DNA of 64,000 bases from Palsa-504 sp963756575. Lineage in GTDB: Bacteria > Actinomycetota > Actinomycetes > Streptosporangiales > Streptosporangiaceae. Location: the NCBI GenBank assembly GCA_963756575.1, contig CAVWOM010000006.1, forward strand, positions 62,001-126,000. The letters run 5' to 3'. How positions within the stretch are numbered: position 1 is the first letter of the stretch; every line of letters starts with the position of its first letter. The notes under the pieces are model-generated. The model saw nothing but the letters and a program-made list of their open reading frames with translations. It did no database searches and was not told the origin of the DNA. The position numbers and the translations under genes are program-made. Of this stretch, positions 15,298-23,729 are shown in pieces.

Positions 15298-16170
15298 TCA
15301 GCTGGTGACGTCGGAGGAGGTGAAGCGGGCCCAGGCGAAGGAGCCGGCCAAGATCGTGTAGACGGCGAACGAGAGCAGGCCGCGGAGCAGGGTGGTGGTG
15401 TCGACCGGGACCCGCAGCAGGGCGTCGAAGGACAGCCACCAGTGCGTCGGCAGGTACGGGCCGATCGCGGCGAGCTGCGGCACGTTGTCGAGCACCTCGC
15501 TGGTCACGACCAGGATCATGGCCGCCGCGATGGCCCCGATGGCATGCTCGGTCAGCGTCGAGATGGCCAGCCCGATGGCGCCCAGGGCGGCCATCGCGGC
15601 CGCCACGTACAAGGTCACGAACACCAGCCGGAGCAGCCCGTCGGCCAGCGAGACCGTGGTCCCCGACAGCAGGGTGACCGGCCCGACCGGGAACAGCGCG
15701 GCGCCGGCCACCAGCGCCACCGCCGAGACGATGAACGAGGCGCACAGCCCGAACGTCACGATCACGCCGTACTTGACCGCGAGCAGCCGGGTGCGCCCGG
15801 CCGGGACGGCGAGCAGGTAGCGCAGCGTGCCGTAGCCGGCCTCGCCGGCCACCGAGTCGCCCGCCACGACCGAGACCACGACCGGCAGCACCAGGACGAG
15901 CAGGGTGCTCAGCGCGATGAAGGTCAGGAACACGCCGTTTCCGGCCAGCTGGTTGAAGAACGCCACCCCGGTGCCGTCGCTGCCCTGCGGGTGCGGCGCC
16001 GCCAGCCGCAGCGCGATGCCGATGACCAGGGGGAAGACGGCGGTCACGGCCAGCAGCAGGAGGTTGCGCCTGCGCAGCATGACGAGCCGGAGCTCGGCGG
16101 TGAAAAACCGGAGATCGGACCGAACGGGGTGGGGTACCGCCCGGGCCACCCGCACCTCAGCCGCTGACAT
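15298..16170 (-). CDS. ABC-2 type transporter permease
   Basis: The 290-aa protein has six predicted membrane segments, the first at about residues 37-55 after RLVMLRRRNLLLL, with a long extracytoplasmic loop (APHPQGSDGTGVAFFNQLAG). The GDSVAGEAGYGTLRYLLAVPAGRTRLLAVKY stretch is the typical ABC-2 coupling-helix region. Its start overlaps the ATPase gene end by 14 bases. With the ATPase it forms an exporter of unknown substrate, in one operon with an upstream LolA-like exported protein. Confidence 0.9.
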   Translation of the reverse strand: MSAAEVRVARAVPHPVRSDLRFFTAELRLVMLRRRNLLLLAVTAVFPLVIGIALRLAAPHPQGSDGTGVAFFNQLAGNGVFLTFIALSTLLVLVLPVVVSVVAGDSVAGEAGYGTLRYLLAVPAGRTRLLAVKYGVIVTFGLCASFIVSAVALVAGAALFPVGPVTLLSGTTVSLADGLLRLVFVTLYVAAAMAALGAIGLAISTLTEHAIGAIAAAMILVVTSEVLDNVPQLAAIGPYLPTHWWLSFDALLRVPVDTTTLLRGLLSFAVYTILAGSFAWARFTSSDVTS

Positions 16171-17122
16171 CGAAGCCCTCCCCGGTCAGCCCGACGAACA
16201 GGTCTTCCAGGCTCGGGGAGGTGACCGCGAAGCCGCGGACCCCGATGCCGGCCTGGACGAGCTCGGCGCAGACCTGCTCGGGCGACGCGTCGCCGAGGAG
16301 GGCGGAGGCCTCGCCGGAGCTGGCCTGCGGATCGGGCAGGTCCAGGGCGGCCAGCACCTTGGCCGCCCCCTCGGGGTCGGCGGTCTGGACCGTGACCCGG
16401 GCGGACCCGGTCCGGCGCAGCTCGGTCAGCGAGCCCTGGAACACCAGCCGCCCGGTCCGCATCACGCCCACGTGCGTGCAGATCTGCTCCACCTCGGCCA
16501 GCAGGTGAGAGGAGACGAACACGGTGATGCCGTCCGCGGCGATCTGCCGGATCAGGGCGCGCACCTCGCGGGTCCCCTGGGGGTCCAGGCCGTTCGTCGG
16601 CTCGTCCAAGATGATCAGTTCCCGGGGCTGCAGCAGGCCCGCGGCGATGGCCAGGCGCTGCTTCATGCCCAGCGAGTAGTGCCGGTAGCGCTTGCCCGCC
16701 GCGGCCAGCAGGCCCACCCGGTCCAGGGCGGCCTCGATCCTGGCTTTCACCGTCGCCGGGTCGGCGCTGCGGTCGGCCGCGTCGTACCGGGCCAGGTTGG
16801 CGGCGCCGGTCAGGAACGGGTAGAAGGCCGGCCCCTCGACCAGGGAGCCGACCCGGTGCAGCACCCGGGTCGACCCGGCCGGCATCGGCACGCCCAGCAG
16901 CGACGCCGTCCCGCTGGTGGGGAAGGCCAGGCCGAGCAGCATCCGGATGGTGGTGGTCTTGCCAGAGCCGTTCGGCCCGAGGAAACCGTAGACCGAGCCG
17001 TGCGGCACGGCCAGGTCGATGCGGTCGACGGCGAGCTGGCCCCCGCGGAACCTTTTGGTCAGCTCGCTGGTCGAGATGGCGGCAGTGGTCAACGGACTAG
17101 TGGCTGGACTGGGCGGCTGCAT
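16157..17122 (-). CDS. ABC transporter ATP-binding protein (drug/lipid exporter type)
   Basis: The 321-aa ATPase shows Walker A GPNGSGKTT, Q-loop GSLVEGPAFYPFL, signature YSLGMKQRLAIAAGLL, Walker B LIILDEPTNGLDP and H-loop VSSHLLAEVEQ, plus a C-terminal regulatory extension (VTVQTADPEGAAKVL, SLEDLFVGLTGEGFDV) common in NatA/CcmA-like exporters. ATG 17122 lies inside the end of the LolA-like gene (26-base overlap), and the 3' end overlaps the permease, so the three genes are a single transcription unit. Confidence 0.92.
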   Translation of the reverse strand: MQPPSPATSPLTTAAISTSELTKRFRGGQLAVDRIDLAVPHGSVYGFLGPNGSGKTTTIRMLLGLAFPTSGTASLLGVPMPAGSTRVLHRVGSLVEGPAFYPFLTGAANLARYDAADRSADPATVKARIEAALDRVGLLAAAGKRYRHYSLGMKQRLAIAAGLLQPRELIILDEPTNGLDPQGTREVRALIRQIAADGITVFVSSHLLAEVEQICTHVGVMRTGRLVFQGSLTELRRTGSARVTVQTADPEGAAKVLAALDLPDPQASSGEASALLGDASPEQVCAELVQAGIGVRGFAVTSPSLEDLFVGLTGEGFDVSG

Positions 17123-18206
17123 AGAGAACGCTGGGCTCGACCGCGCCGACGTAGGCGGGGCCGGAGTCGGTGATCAGCACCGAGACCAGGCTGGTGCGCA
17201 GCAGCCGGCCGCTGCCCCAGGCGCCGTGCACCGGGGTGGCCGAGGCGAGCAGGGTGCGGAGCAGGGCGGAGCTGTCGCCGGACGCGGGGCCGCCGCCGGG
17301 GCTGGGGCTGGGGGCGCCCGCGGTGAGGTCGGACGACGGCAGCTTGAGCACGGTCAGCCAGTCCTTGCCGATGGTGGCGGCGCCGGAGGTGCCGGCGGGC
17401 TGGCCGTGGTCGCCGCTCCCGAGGTTCACCTGGGTGACGGTGGCGCCGGCGGGCGGGGTGAAGCTGAGGTCGGCGGCGGCCGGGGTGACGAACTGGATGG
17501 CGGTGTAGCCGACCTGGAACGCGGGGGTGCTCGCGCCGCGGGCGAAGACCTGGAGGCGCAGCGGCACGCCGTTGCTGGCGTCCACGTCGATCTGGACCTG
17601 GCCGACCAGCGAGCGGTGATCCTTGGGCGCCAGGACCAGCGCGTAGGCGGCCTGGCCGGCCACCGACACGTTGCTGGACACGCTGACCGCGGTGGTCGGG
17701 CCGACCGCGGCCAGCACCTTCTGGGCCGCCTGCTGCGGGGTCAGCGGCTGGGCGGGGACGGCCTGGGCCGGGGCGTGGGCCGGGAGGGTGTACTTGGTGA
17801 CCTTGTTCAGCGTGCTCTGCCACTGCCAGGCGGTGCCGCCGTTCCTGATCACGTCGCTCTCGCTCATCGACTGCGGCACGGCCAGCCGGAAGTGCTGCGG
17901 GCTGGCGTACCACACCCGGATCGTGTGCGACCCGGTGAGCAGGGAGGACAGCGACGTGGCGCGGCCGGCGCCGGGCAGCGAGGGCAGCCCGAACGACGCG
18001 GTTTCCACCACCGTCCCGGTCAGCGGCGGCGTGGTGGAGTCGGCCACCGTGGCGAGCAGCTGGGCCGGCGTGCGCGCGGGCAGCCCGGGGGCGGCCTGGG
18101 CGGTGGACAGCAGCGCCCCGGCCAGGACGCCGCCGGTGACGACCAGCGCGCCGGCCGGAACCGCCCACTTCGCGCGCCGGGATGAAAGCCTCAGAACCTG
18201 AACCAT
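17097..18206 (-). CDS. Exported LolA-like protein
   Basis: The 369-aa product has an N-terminal signal/anchor (KWAVPAGALVVTGGVLAGALLS, cleavage probably near AQA-AP) and a beta-rich region typical of the LolA/LolB-like fold seen in actinobacterial membrane-associated proteins: TPPLTGTVVETASFGLPSL, HTIRVWYASPQHFRLAVPQ, WQWQSTLNKVTKYTLP, VGQVQIDVDASNGVPLRLQVFA. A Ser/Pro/Gly-rich insert lies near residues 290-315. It is co-transcribed with an ABC-2 exporter, so it may present a hydrophobic ligand to it. It is divergent from an OmpR-type two-component pair (95-base gap to 18302), a likely regulator. Confidence 0.8.
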   Translation of the reverse strand: MVQVLRLSSRRAKWAVPAGALVVTGGVLAGALLSTAQAAPGLPARTPAQLLATVADSTTPPLTGTVVETASFGLPSLPGAGRATSLSSLLTGSHTIRVWYASPQHFRLAVPQSMSESDVIRNGGTAWQWQSTLNKVTKYTLPAHAPAQAVPAQPLTPQQAAQKVLAAVGPTTAVSVSSNVSVAGQAAYALVLAPKDHRSLVGQVQIDVDASNGVPLRLQVFARGASTPAFQVGYTAIQFVTPAAADLSFTPPAGATVTQVNLGSGDHGQPAGTSGAATIGKDWLTVLKLPSSDLTAGAPSPSPGGGPASGDSSALLRTLLASATPVHGAWGSGRLLRTSLVSVLITDSGPAYVGAVEPSVLYAAAQSSH

Positions 18207-18301
18207 GCCCCCTAGGGTGCATCGTGGCTACTGTGAGCACCCTGAGAGGCAGGCGACGGCTCTGTTCGCTAGCTGGCCGACAAGTGGGTCACACTGGGAC
18301 G

Positions 18302-18979
18302 GTGCGGGTACTAGTGGTCGAAGACGAGCGGCGGCTGGCCTCGGCCGTGCGCCGCGGCCTGACCGCCGAGGGCTTCGTCGTCGACGTCGCCCACGACGGC
18401 GTGGACGGCCTGCACCAGGCCCGCGAGGGCGGCTACGACGCCGTGGTGCTCGACCTGATGCTGCCCGGCCTGTCCGGCTACCAGGTGTGCGAGCGGCTGC
18501 GGGCCGAACGCAACTGGGTGCCGGTGCTGATCCTGTCGGCCAAGGACGGCGAGTACGACCAGGCCGACGGGCTCGACCTCGGCGCCGACGACTACATGAC
18601 CAAGCCGTTCTCCTACGTGGTGCTGGCCGCCCGGCTCCGCGCGCTGCTGCGCCGCGGGGCGCGGCCGCGGCCGGCCGTGCTCGCCGCGGGCGACCTCTAC
18701 CTCGACCCGGGGGCCCGGACCGTCCGCCGCGGCGACACCGCCGTCGAGCTGACCGCCCGGGAGTTCGCGCTGCTCGAGTACCTGATGCGGCGGGCCGGCC
18801 AGGCGGTGCCGAAGGCGGAACTGCTCGAGCACGTCTGGGACCCCGATGCGGTCGGCGACCTCAACATCGTCGAGGTCTACGCGGGGTATGTGCGACGCAA
18901 GATCGACACCCCGTTCGGTAAAAATGCCCTGCAGACGGTGCGCGGGGCGGGTTACCGGCTCGCCGCCGACGGCGGCTGA
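18302..18979 (+). CDS. Response regulator, OmpR/PhoB family
   Basis: The 225-aa product has a receiver domain (VLVVEDERRLASAV, Asp in AVVLDLMLPGLSG, Lys in DDYMTKPFSY) and a C-terminal winged helix (VELTAREFALLEYLMRRAGQ, VEVYAGYVRRKID, LQTVRGAGYRL). The frame is open upstream but GTG 18302, preceded by GGGACG, is the natural start because the receiver begins there. The histidine kinase follows after 2 bases. Divergent from the LolA-like/ABC-2 operon, which it may regulate. Confidence 0.93.
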   Translation: MRVLVVEDERRLASAVRRGLTAEGFVVDVAHDGVDGLHQAREGGYDAVVLDLMLPGLSGYQVCERLRAERNWVPVLILSAKDGEYDQADGLDLGADDYMTKPFSYVVLAARLRALLRRGARPRPAVLAAGDLYLDPGARTVRRGDTAVELTAREFALLEYLMRRAGQAVPKAELLEHVWDPDAVGDLNIVEVYAGYVRRKIDTPFGKNALQTVRGAGYRLAADGG

Positions 18980-18981
18980 GG

Positions 18982-20352
18982 ATGGCCGGGTGGTGGCGGC
19001 GGCGGAGCCTGCGGGCGCGGCTGACGCTGATCACCTCGGCCGGCCTGGCGGTCGCGCTCGCCCTGGCCGCGCTGCTGCTGGCCAGCGCGGTGCGGTCGGC
19101 GCTGGTCAACGGGCTCGACGTGTCGGCCCGGCAGGGGGCGGTCGAGGTGGCCACGCTGCTGGACCAGGGCCGGCTGCCCAGCCCGGTCCCGGTGCCGCCG
19201 GACACGGTCACCGTCCAGGTGCTCAACGCGGCGGGCCGGATCGTCGACGTCTCCCCCGGCGCGGACCGGCTGGTGCCGATGCTGGGGCCCGCGCAGGCCC
19301 GGGCGGCGGCCCGGACCGGGCAGGCCCAGATGCTGGCCGGGCCGCCGCTGGGCATGCCCGCGGTGCTGCGGGTGGTGGCCGTCCGGACCACTGACGGCCA
19401 CATCGTCATCGCCGCGGTCTCCTTCGCCCAGGTCCACGAGAGCCTGGCCACGCTGGCCCGGGCCCTGTTCGTCGGCACGCCGCTGCTATTCGGCCTGCTC
19501 GCGCTGGCCATCTGGCTCGTCACCGGGTACACCCTGCGGCCCATCGCCGCGCTGCGGCGGGGCGCCGCCGAGGTGACCGGGACCGGGGTGCCGCACGACC
19601 TGCCGGTGCCGCCGGCTCGCGACGAGGTGCGGCTCCTGGCGGTCACGCTGAACGACATGCTCTCCCGGCTGGCCGACGCCCAGCAGCGGCAGCGGGACCT
19701 GGTCTCGGACACCGCGCACGAGCTGCGCAGCCCGATCGCCAGCATCCGCGCCCAGCTCGAGGTGGCGCTCGATCACCCGGACGGCCTGGACTGGGCCGAG
19801 ACGGCACGCGACGTGCACGCGGACACGCTGCGGCTGGCCCGGCTGGCCGAGGACCTGCTGCTGCTGGCCCGGCTGGACGGCCAGCACCTGCGGCGCGCCC
19901 CGGTCGACCTGGCCGCGCTGTGCGGCTCGGCCGTGGCGGGCTACGCCGCGGCCCGGGTCCCGGTGAAGGCTTCGGCTGACGTGGCCGGGTGCGTGGTGGC
20001 GGGTGACCCGGACGCCTTGCGCCGGCTGCTGGTGAACCTGCTGGACAACGCGGTCCGGCACGCGGCCAGCCAGGTGTGCGCGTCGGTGTCCGCGGTGGCG
20101 GGATGGGCGGTGCTCACGGTGACCGACGACGGGCCGGGTATCGCGGCGGCTGATCGCGAGCGGGTGTTCGGCCGGTTCTCGCGGCTGGACAACGCGCGCG
20201 ACCGGACCGGGGAGGAGGGCGCCGGGCTGGGGCTGGCCATCGTGCGCTCCACCGCCGAAGCGCACGGCGGCTCGGCCTCTCTCGGTGACGCCACGTCCGA
20301 CGGCACTGGCCCCGGGCTGCGCGCGGTGGTACGCCTCCCGCTTACCTCGTGA
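18982..20352 (+). CDS. Sensor histidine kinase (HAMP-HisKA-HATPase)
   Basis: The 456-aa kinase has a short N-terminal cytoplasmic stretch, TM1 (about residues 15-36), a periplasmic-equivalent domain (about 37-158), TM2 (about 159-178), a HAMP linker (YTLRPIAALRRGAAEVTG), the H-box RDLVSDTAHELRSPIASIRAQLEVAL and a catalytic domain (N-box VNLLDNAVRHA, DDGPGIAAADRERVFGRFSRL, GAGLGLAIVRSTAEAHGG). It follows its regulator by 2 bases. The signal sensed is unknown. Confidence 0.93.
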   Translation: MAGWWRRRSLRARLTLITSAGLAVALALAALLLASAVRSALVNGLDVSARQGAVEVATLLDQGRLPSPVPVPPDTVTVQVLNAAGRIVDVSPGADRLVPMLGPAQARAAARTGQAQMLAGPPLGMPAVLRVVAVRTTDGHIVIAAVSFAQVHESLATLARALFVGTPLLFGLLALAIWLVTGYTLRPIAALRRGAAEVTGTGVPHDLPVPPARDEVRLLAVTLNDMLSRLADAQQRQRDLVSDTAHELRSPIASIRAQLEVALDHPDGLDWAETARDVHADTLRLARLAEDLLLLARLDGQHLRRAPVDLAALCGSAVAGYAAARVPVKASADVAGCVVAGDPDALRRLLVNLLDNAVRHAASQVCASVSAVAGWAVLTVTDDGPGIAAADRERVFGRFSRLDNARDRTGEEGAGLGLAIVRSTAEAHGGSASLGDATSDGTGPGLRAVVRLPLTS

Positions 20353-20377
20353 GGCGGGGTAGGGGCCGCGCTATTTT

Positions 20378-20432
20378 CATGATCGCGAAGGGTTTTACCC
20401 CGGAAATGGGTACAAAAGCCTTCGCGATCATG
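20378..20432. repeat. 55-bp palindromic element, copy 1
   Basis: Arms CATGATCGCGAAGGGTTTT-ACCC (20378-20400) and GGGTACAAAAGCCTTCGCGATCATG (read 20408-20432) form a long imperfect hairpin around a 7-base loop. A second copy with the same length and about 89% identity lies at 53102-53156. It sits 26 bases after the kinase stop, in a convergent intergenic gap, where it could also terminate transcription. No transposase is linked. Confidence 0.85.
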
Positions 20433-20464
20433 GGAGTGGGGCGGGGGCTTGGCGGGTGGGCGGG

Positions 20465-20535
20465 GGCGGGTGCTAGCGGGAGAGGCGGCGCCAGAGGGGG
20501 CGGGTGCTTAGCGGGAGAGGCGGCGCCAGAGGGGG
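20465..20535. repeat. Tandem duplication of the dprE2 3' end
   Basis: Two copies of about 35 bp (ggcgggtgct-agcgggagag... at 20465-20500 and ggcgggtgcttagcgggaga... at 20499-20535) differ by one base, in the stop region. The right copy encodes the last residues of DprE2 (PLWRRLSR-stop) on the minus strand. The left copy is a duplicate lying just beyond the stop. Confidence 0.8.
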
Positions 20536-21278
20536 CGCGGGACTAGGCGGAGGGCCAGGGCGAGGCCGGAGAGGGAGGCGGGGATCCAGACGGAGGTCTT
20601 GCCGCCCCGCAGGGCGGCGGCGGTGGCCGTGCCGACCTGGGCGGGGGTGCTGGACAGGGGGGCCGGGGACATGCCCGCGGTCATCCGGCCGGTGACGAAG
20701 CCGGGGCGGACCAGGACCACGCGGACGCCGGTGCCGTGCAGGCTGTCGGTCAGGCCGCGGGCGAAGGCGTCGAGGCCGGCCTTGGCCGAGCCGTACACGA
20801 AGTTGGCCTTGCGCGGGCGGACCGCGGCGACCGAGGACAGGATCACGACGGTGCCGGGGCGCCGGCTGTCGCGGGCCTGGGCGCGCAGCCGGGTCGCGAT
20901 GGCCAGCAGGCTGGTGACGTGGCCGGTGAAGTTCGTCTGGACCATGTCGGCGGCGCGGGTGACGTCGCGTTCCACGTCCTCCTGCGGGATCAGCACCCCG
21001 GCGGCGGAGATGACCAGGTCCAGGGGGCCAGCCGCGAAGACGGCGTCGGCGAACGCCTGGTGGCCGGCCGTGTCCATGGCGTCGTAGGCCATCGTGGTGA
21101 TGCGACCGGGGAGTTCCTTGCCCGCGACGGCGAGGCGCTGCTCGTCCCGGCCGGCCAGGATGACCTCGGCGTTGTCCGGCACGTCGAGCGCGGCGAGGAT
21201 GGCCAGGCCGATCTCGCTGGTGCCGCCGAGGAGGAGAAGCCGGGGCGGGGAAGCGGCTTCGTTCGGGAAAATATTCAT
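20508..21278 (-). CDS. dprE2: Decaprenylphospho-beta-D-erythro-pentofuranosid-2-ulose 2-reductase-like SDR (DprE2)
   Basis: The 256-aa short-chain dehydrogenase has a variant dinucleotide motif LLLGGTSEIGLAI, AGVLIPQ, SSVAAVRPRKANFVYGSAKAGLDAF with the catalytic Tyr and Lys, and a C-terminal hydrophobic tail (SLSGLALALRLVPRPLWRRL). The overall pattern matches DprE2, which reduces the 2-keto intermediate to decaprenylphosphoryl-arabinose with NADH. The ATG at 21278 overlaps the stop of the preceding phosphoribosyltransferase gene (ATGA), which supports the pathway assignment. The oxidase partner dprE1 is not in the window. A partial duplication of the 3' end follows the stop. Confidence 0.82.
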   Translation of the reverse strand: MNIFPNEAASPPRLLLLGGTSEIGLAILAALDVPDNAEVILAGRDEQRLAVAGKELPGRITTMAYDAMDTAGHQAFADAVFAAGPLDLVISAAGVLIPQEDVERDVTRAADMVQTNFTGHVTSLLAIATRLRAQARDSRRPGTVVILSSVAAVRPRKANFVYGSAKAGLDAFARGLTDSLHGTGVRVVLVRPGFVTGRMTAGMSPAPLSSTPAQVGTATAAALRGGKTSVWIPASLSGLALALRLVPRPLWRRLSR

Positions 21279-22207
21279 GATCCACCCGTCTGGTACAGGC
21301 CGGTTACGAACAGGGCCAGCCAGCTCAGCTCGCTGGCCAGCATGATGGCGTCCCGCATGAGCAGGTCTTCGACCGGGGCGGCGGTGCGGCGGCCGGTGAG
21401 GAAGCCGAACCGGACCAGGGCCAGCAGCAGCGGCAGCGCGCTGGCCAGGTGCCAGACCCGGGCGCCAGAGTGCTCGCCGGCCGCCCAGGCCAGGTAGGCC
21501 GCGATCATCCCGGCGCCCACCACGATCTGGGCGATGCGCAGCTCCGCGGGCCGGTAGAAGCGCATCACCGGGCGGTGCTTGATCGCCTCGGCGCCGAGGC
21601 CGGTCAGCTCGGTGTAGCGCTTGGCGACGGCCACGCCCAGCGCGCCCAGGCTGCACACCAGCAGGAACCAGCCGGACGGCGGCACGTGGGTGGCCGCGGC
21701 CCCGCCCAGCACGCGGAGCAGGAAGCCCGACGCCACGAACATGACCTCGATCACCGGGATCTGCTTGAGCACCAGCGAGTATCCGAACGACAGGGCCAGG
21801 TAGCCGGCCACGGTCGCGATCAGCAGCGGCTCGGAGATCAGCGCGCCGACGGCCAGGCCGATGACGGCGCACGCCGCCCCGATCACGACCGCGTGCGGCT
21901 TGGGCAGGGCGCCGGAGGCCACCGGCCGGTTCCGCTTGCGCGGGTGCCGGCGGTCGCGCTCCGCGTCCACCACGTCGTTGACGAAGTACACCGCGACCGA
22001 GGCGAAGCCGAAGGCGGCCGCGGCGGCCAGGGCGTAGAGCAGGCCGCCCGGCAGGCCGAGGGACGCGCCGGCCAGCGGCGCGGCGAACACGAGCAGGTTC
22101 TTGGGCCACTGCCGAGGCCGGGAGGTCCGCAGCACCGCGAGCAGCCAGGCGACGCCGTGGGCGCGCTGGGTCACGGCCACCTCGGTGGCGTTCGTCTGGG
22201 TGGTCAC
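21275..22207 (-). CDS. Decaprenyl-phosphate phosphoribosyltransferase (UbiA family)
   Basis: The 310-aa membrane prenyl-phosphate transferase carries the family Asp-rich motif NDVVDAERDRRHPRKRNRPVASG in the first cytosolic loop and multiple helices. The opening LLAVLRTSRPRQWPKNLLVFAAPLA is typical of the Rv3806c-type enzyme that joins 5-phosphoribosyl pyrophosphate to decaprenyl phosphate, the first step toward decaprenylphosphoryl-arabinose. GTG 22207 overlaps the upstream stop (GTGA) and the 3' end overlaps dprE2 (ATGA), so the three genes are translationally coupled. The product would be an arabinose donor for cell-envelope glycans. Confidence 0.9.
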   Translation of the reverse strand: MTTQTNATEVAVTQRAHGVAWLLAVLRTSRPRQWPKNLLVFAAPLAGASLGLPGGLLYALAAAAAFGFASVAVYFVNDVVDAERDRRHPRKRNRPVASGALPKPHAVVIGAACAVIGLAVGALISEPLLIATVAGYLALSFGYSLVLKQIPVIEVMFVASGFLLRVLGGAAATHVPPSGWFLLVCSLGALGVAVAKRYTELTGLGAEAIKHRPVMRFYRPAELRIAQIVVGAGMIAAYLAWAAGEHSGARVWHLASALPLLLALVRFGFLTGRRTAAPVEDLLMRDAIMLASELSWLALFVTGLYQTGGS

Positions 22208-23586
22208 CGCGCGTAGACCACCGTGAAGTCACGGCTGTAGGGCTGGAAGTACCGGTAGGAGGTGCTCTGCTGGGTCGGGAGCAGGGCGTGCGGGGCCGGG
22301 TCCTGCGGGGTGTTGCCCGCCTGGTAGTAGTCGAAGGACATCCACTCCGGGTTGATGTCCAGCTGCATGCCCTCCACCGCGCCCGCCCGGTGCAGCAGGT
22401 TCGCGAGGTCCTGCACGTTCAGCGAGGGGCCGTAGACGAAGATGACCCGGCCGCCGGCGGTGATGCCGATGCCGGACCGCCAGACGTAGTACCCGCCGCC
22501 CAGGGTGGCGCCCCAGGCGCTGAGCACGTCCTGGTTCACCTTGGACGAGACCTTGCCCCCGTCGATCAGCAGCTTGAGGTTCTGCCTGACGCCGACCACG
22601 TCCGGGGTCATCCGCAGCTCGCGGCCCCACACGCCGATCTTGATCGTGCCGTTGCGGTAGTAGACCACCGACGCGGCCCCGGCGACCAGCGCGCCCTTGT
22701 GCGCGCCGTTGAGGTAGAAGCCGCCGCCGGCCGAATCGAGCTTGAAGCCGCCGTTGAACGCGGCCAGCAGGCCGCGGCGGGTGCCCGGCATAATCCACGT
22801 GCTGGCCTTCCAGGGGCCGGGGCCCGGGTCCTCGACGCCGGGCCGCAGGCCGAACCGGACCAGCCGCTGGTCCATCGAGACGATCCCGGCCACGACCGAG
22901 GTGTGCACCTTGTCGGCCCGCAGGAAGGTACTGAAGATGGCGGGCTCGTTGTTGACCGTCTCGAGCACCCGCCACCGGCCTTCGCCCGGCAGCGGGTGGC
23001 CGGCCGGGGAGGTGAGCTTGAGCGGGATGTTGGGCTGGAAGGTCTTGGTCTTCTTGTAGTGCGTAGGAGCACTGGACGGCACGGCCAGCGAGAAGCCCGG
23101 CTTACCGCCCACCTTGGGCGGGTTGTAGCTCACCCACTCGCCGAACGTCACCACCGGGCCCAGGTAGTGGTCCCGGGCCCATTCGGCCAGCTTGGCGGAG
23201 GTCGACCCGCCGCCGGGGGCGGTCAGCGCCTGGCCGACGGAGAAGGCGACCCAGCAACCGAAGACGGCGATCAGGGCCCCGATGACGCGGACCGTGCGGA
23301 GCCGGAAGAACCGGCGGGTCCGGCGCAGGCGCTTGCGCCGGGGGGCGGGCTCCGCCTCGCCGGGGGTGCCCCCGTAGGGAACCTCCTCGCCGGGGGTGCC
23401 CCCGTAGGGAACCTCGGTGGGACCGTAGGGGGTCTCGGGCGGATAGGGCGCGGGGCCGTACTCAGACCGCGGCGCCTCGTACCGGTCAGGCTCGTTACGA
23501 CCAGGCTCGTAAGGGCCGGGCTCGTACGACCCCGGCCCGTTCGCGGCGGCTGGCCGGCCTCCGCGGCGGGGTTCGGGTCGTAGCAC
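22204..23586 (-). CDS. Phosphodiester glycosidase-domain membrane protein (NAGPA-like)
   Basis: The 460-aa protein has a Pro/Tyr/Glu-rich cytoplasmic N-terminus (residues 1-80), a basic stretch, one membrane segment (about 99-119) and a large external domain resembling the phosphodiester glycosidase family (AAFNGGFKLDSAGGGFYLNG, VGVRQNLKLLIDGGKV, GITAGGRVIFVYGPSL, VEGMQLDINPEWMSF). Characterised relatives uncover or cleave sugar phosphodiesters. GTG 23586 is preceded by GGAGG at good spacing. It heads the operon with the phosphoribosyltransferase and DprE2, so it may act on the same envelope polymer. A 10-residue in-frame duplication (EVPYGGTPGE twice) is present in the N-terminal region. Confidence 0.85.
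   Translation of the reverse strand: MLRPEPRRGGRPAAANGPGSYEPGPYEPGRNEPDRYEAPRSEYGPAPYPPETPYGPTEVPYGGTPGEEVPYGGTPGEAEPAPRRKRLRRTRRFFRLRTVRVIGALIAVFGCWVAFSVGQALTAPGGGSTSAKLAEWARDHYLGPVVTFGEWVSYNPPKVGGKPGFSLAVPSSAPTHYKKTKTFQPNIPLKLTSPAGHPLPGEGRWRVLETVNNEPAIFSTFLRADKVHTSVVAGIVSMDQRLVRFGLRPGVEDPGPGPWKASTWIMPGTRRGLLAAFNGGFKLDSAGGGFYLNGAHKGALVAGAASVVYYRNGTIKIGVWGRELRMTPDVVGVRQNLKLLIDGGKVSSKVNQDVLSAWGATLGGGYYVWRSGIGITAGGRVIFVYGPSLNVQDLANLLHRAGAVEGMQLDINPEWMSFDYYQAGNTPQDPAPHALLPTQQSTSYRYFQPYSRDFTVVYAR
23355..23414. repeat. 30-bp direct repeat, two perfect in-frame copies
   Basis: Copies at 23355-23384 and 23385-23414 (beginning ctcgccgggggtgcccccgt) are identical and abut. They encode the duplicated EVPYGGTPGE decapeptide in the cytoplasmic tail of the NAGPA-like protein. 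Confidence 0.9.
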
Positions 23587-23729
23587 GCGCTACCTCCTCG
23601 AAGTACCTGCGAACTCCCCAGCAGGTAAACATCCTGACATAGCCGGGGGACGACAATTGACATACCGGACTAAAGACGTCTGGTGACGGGCGCCGGTTGC
23701 CCGCGGGGCTGAGCGGCACGGCCTGGGAG

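Noticed and set aside
16221..16508. Short plus-strand ORF inside the ABC ATPase
   Set aside because: Antisense shadow without ribosome site or family pattern.
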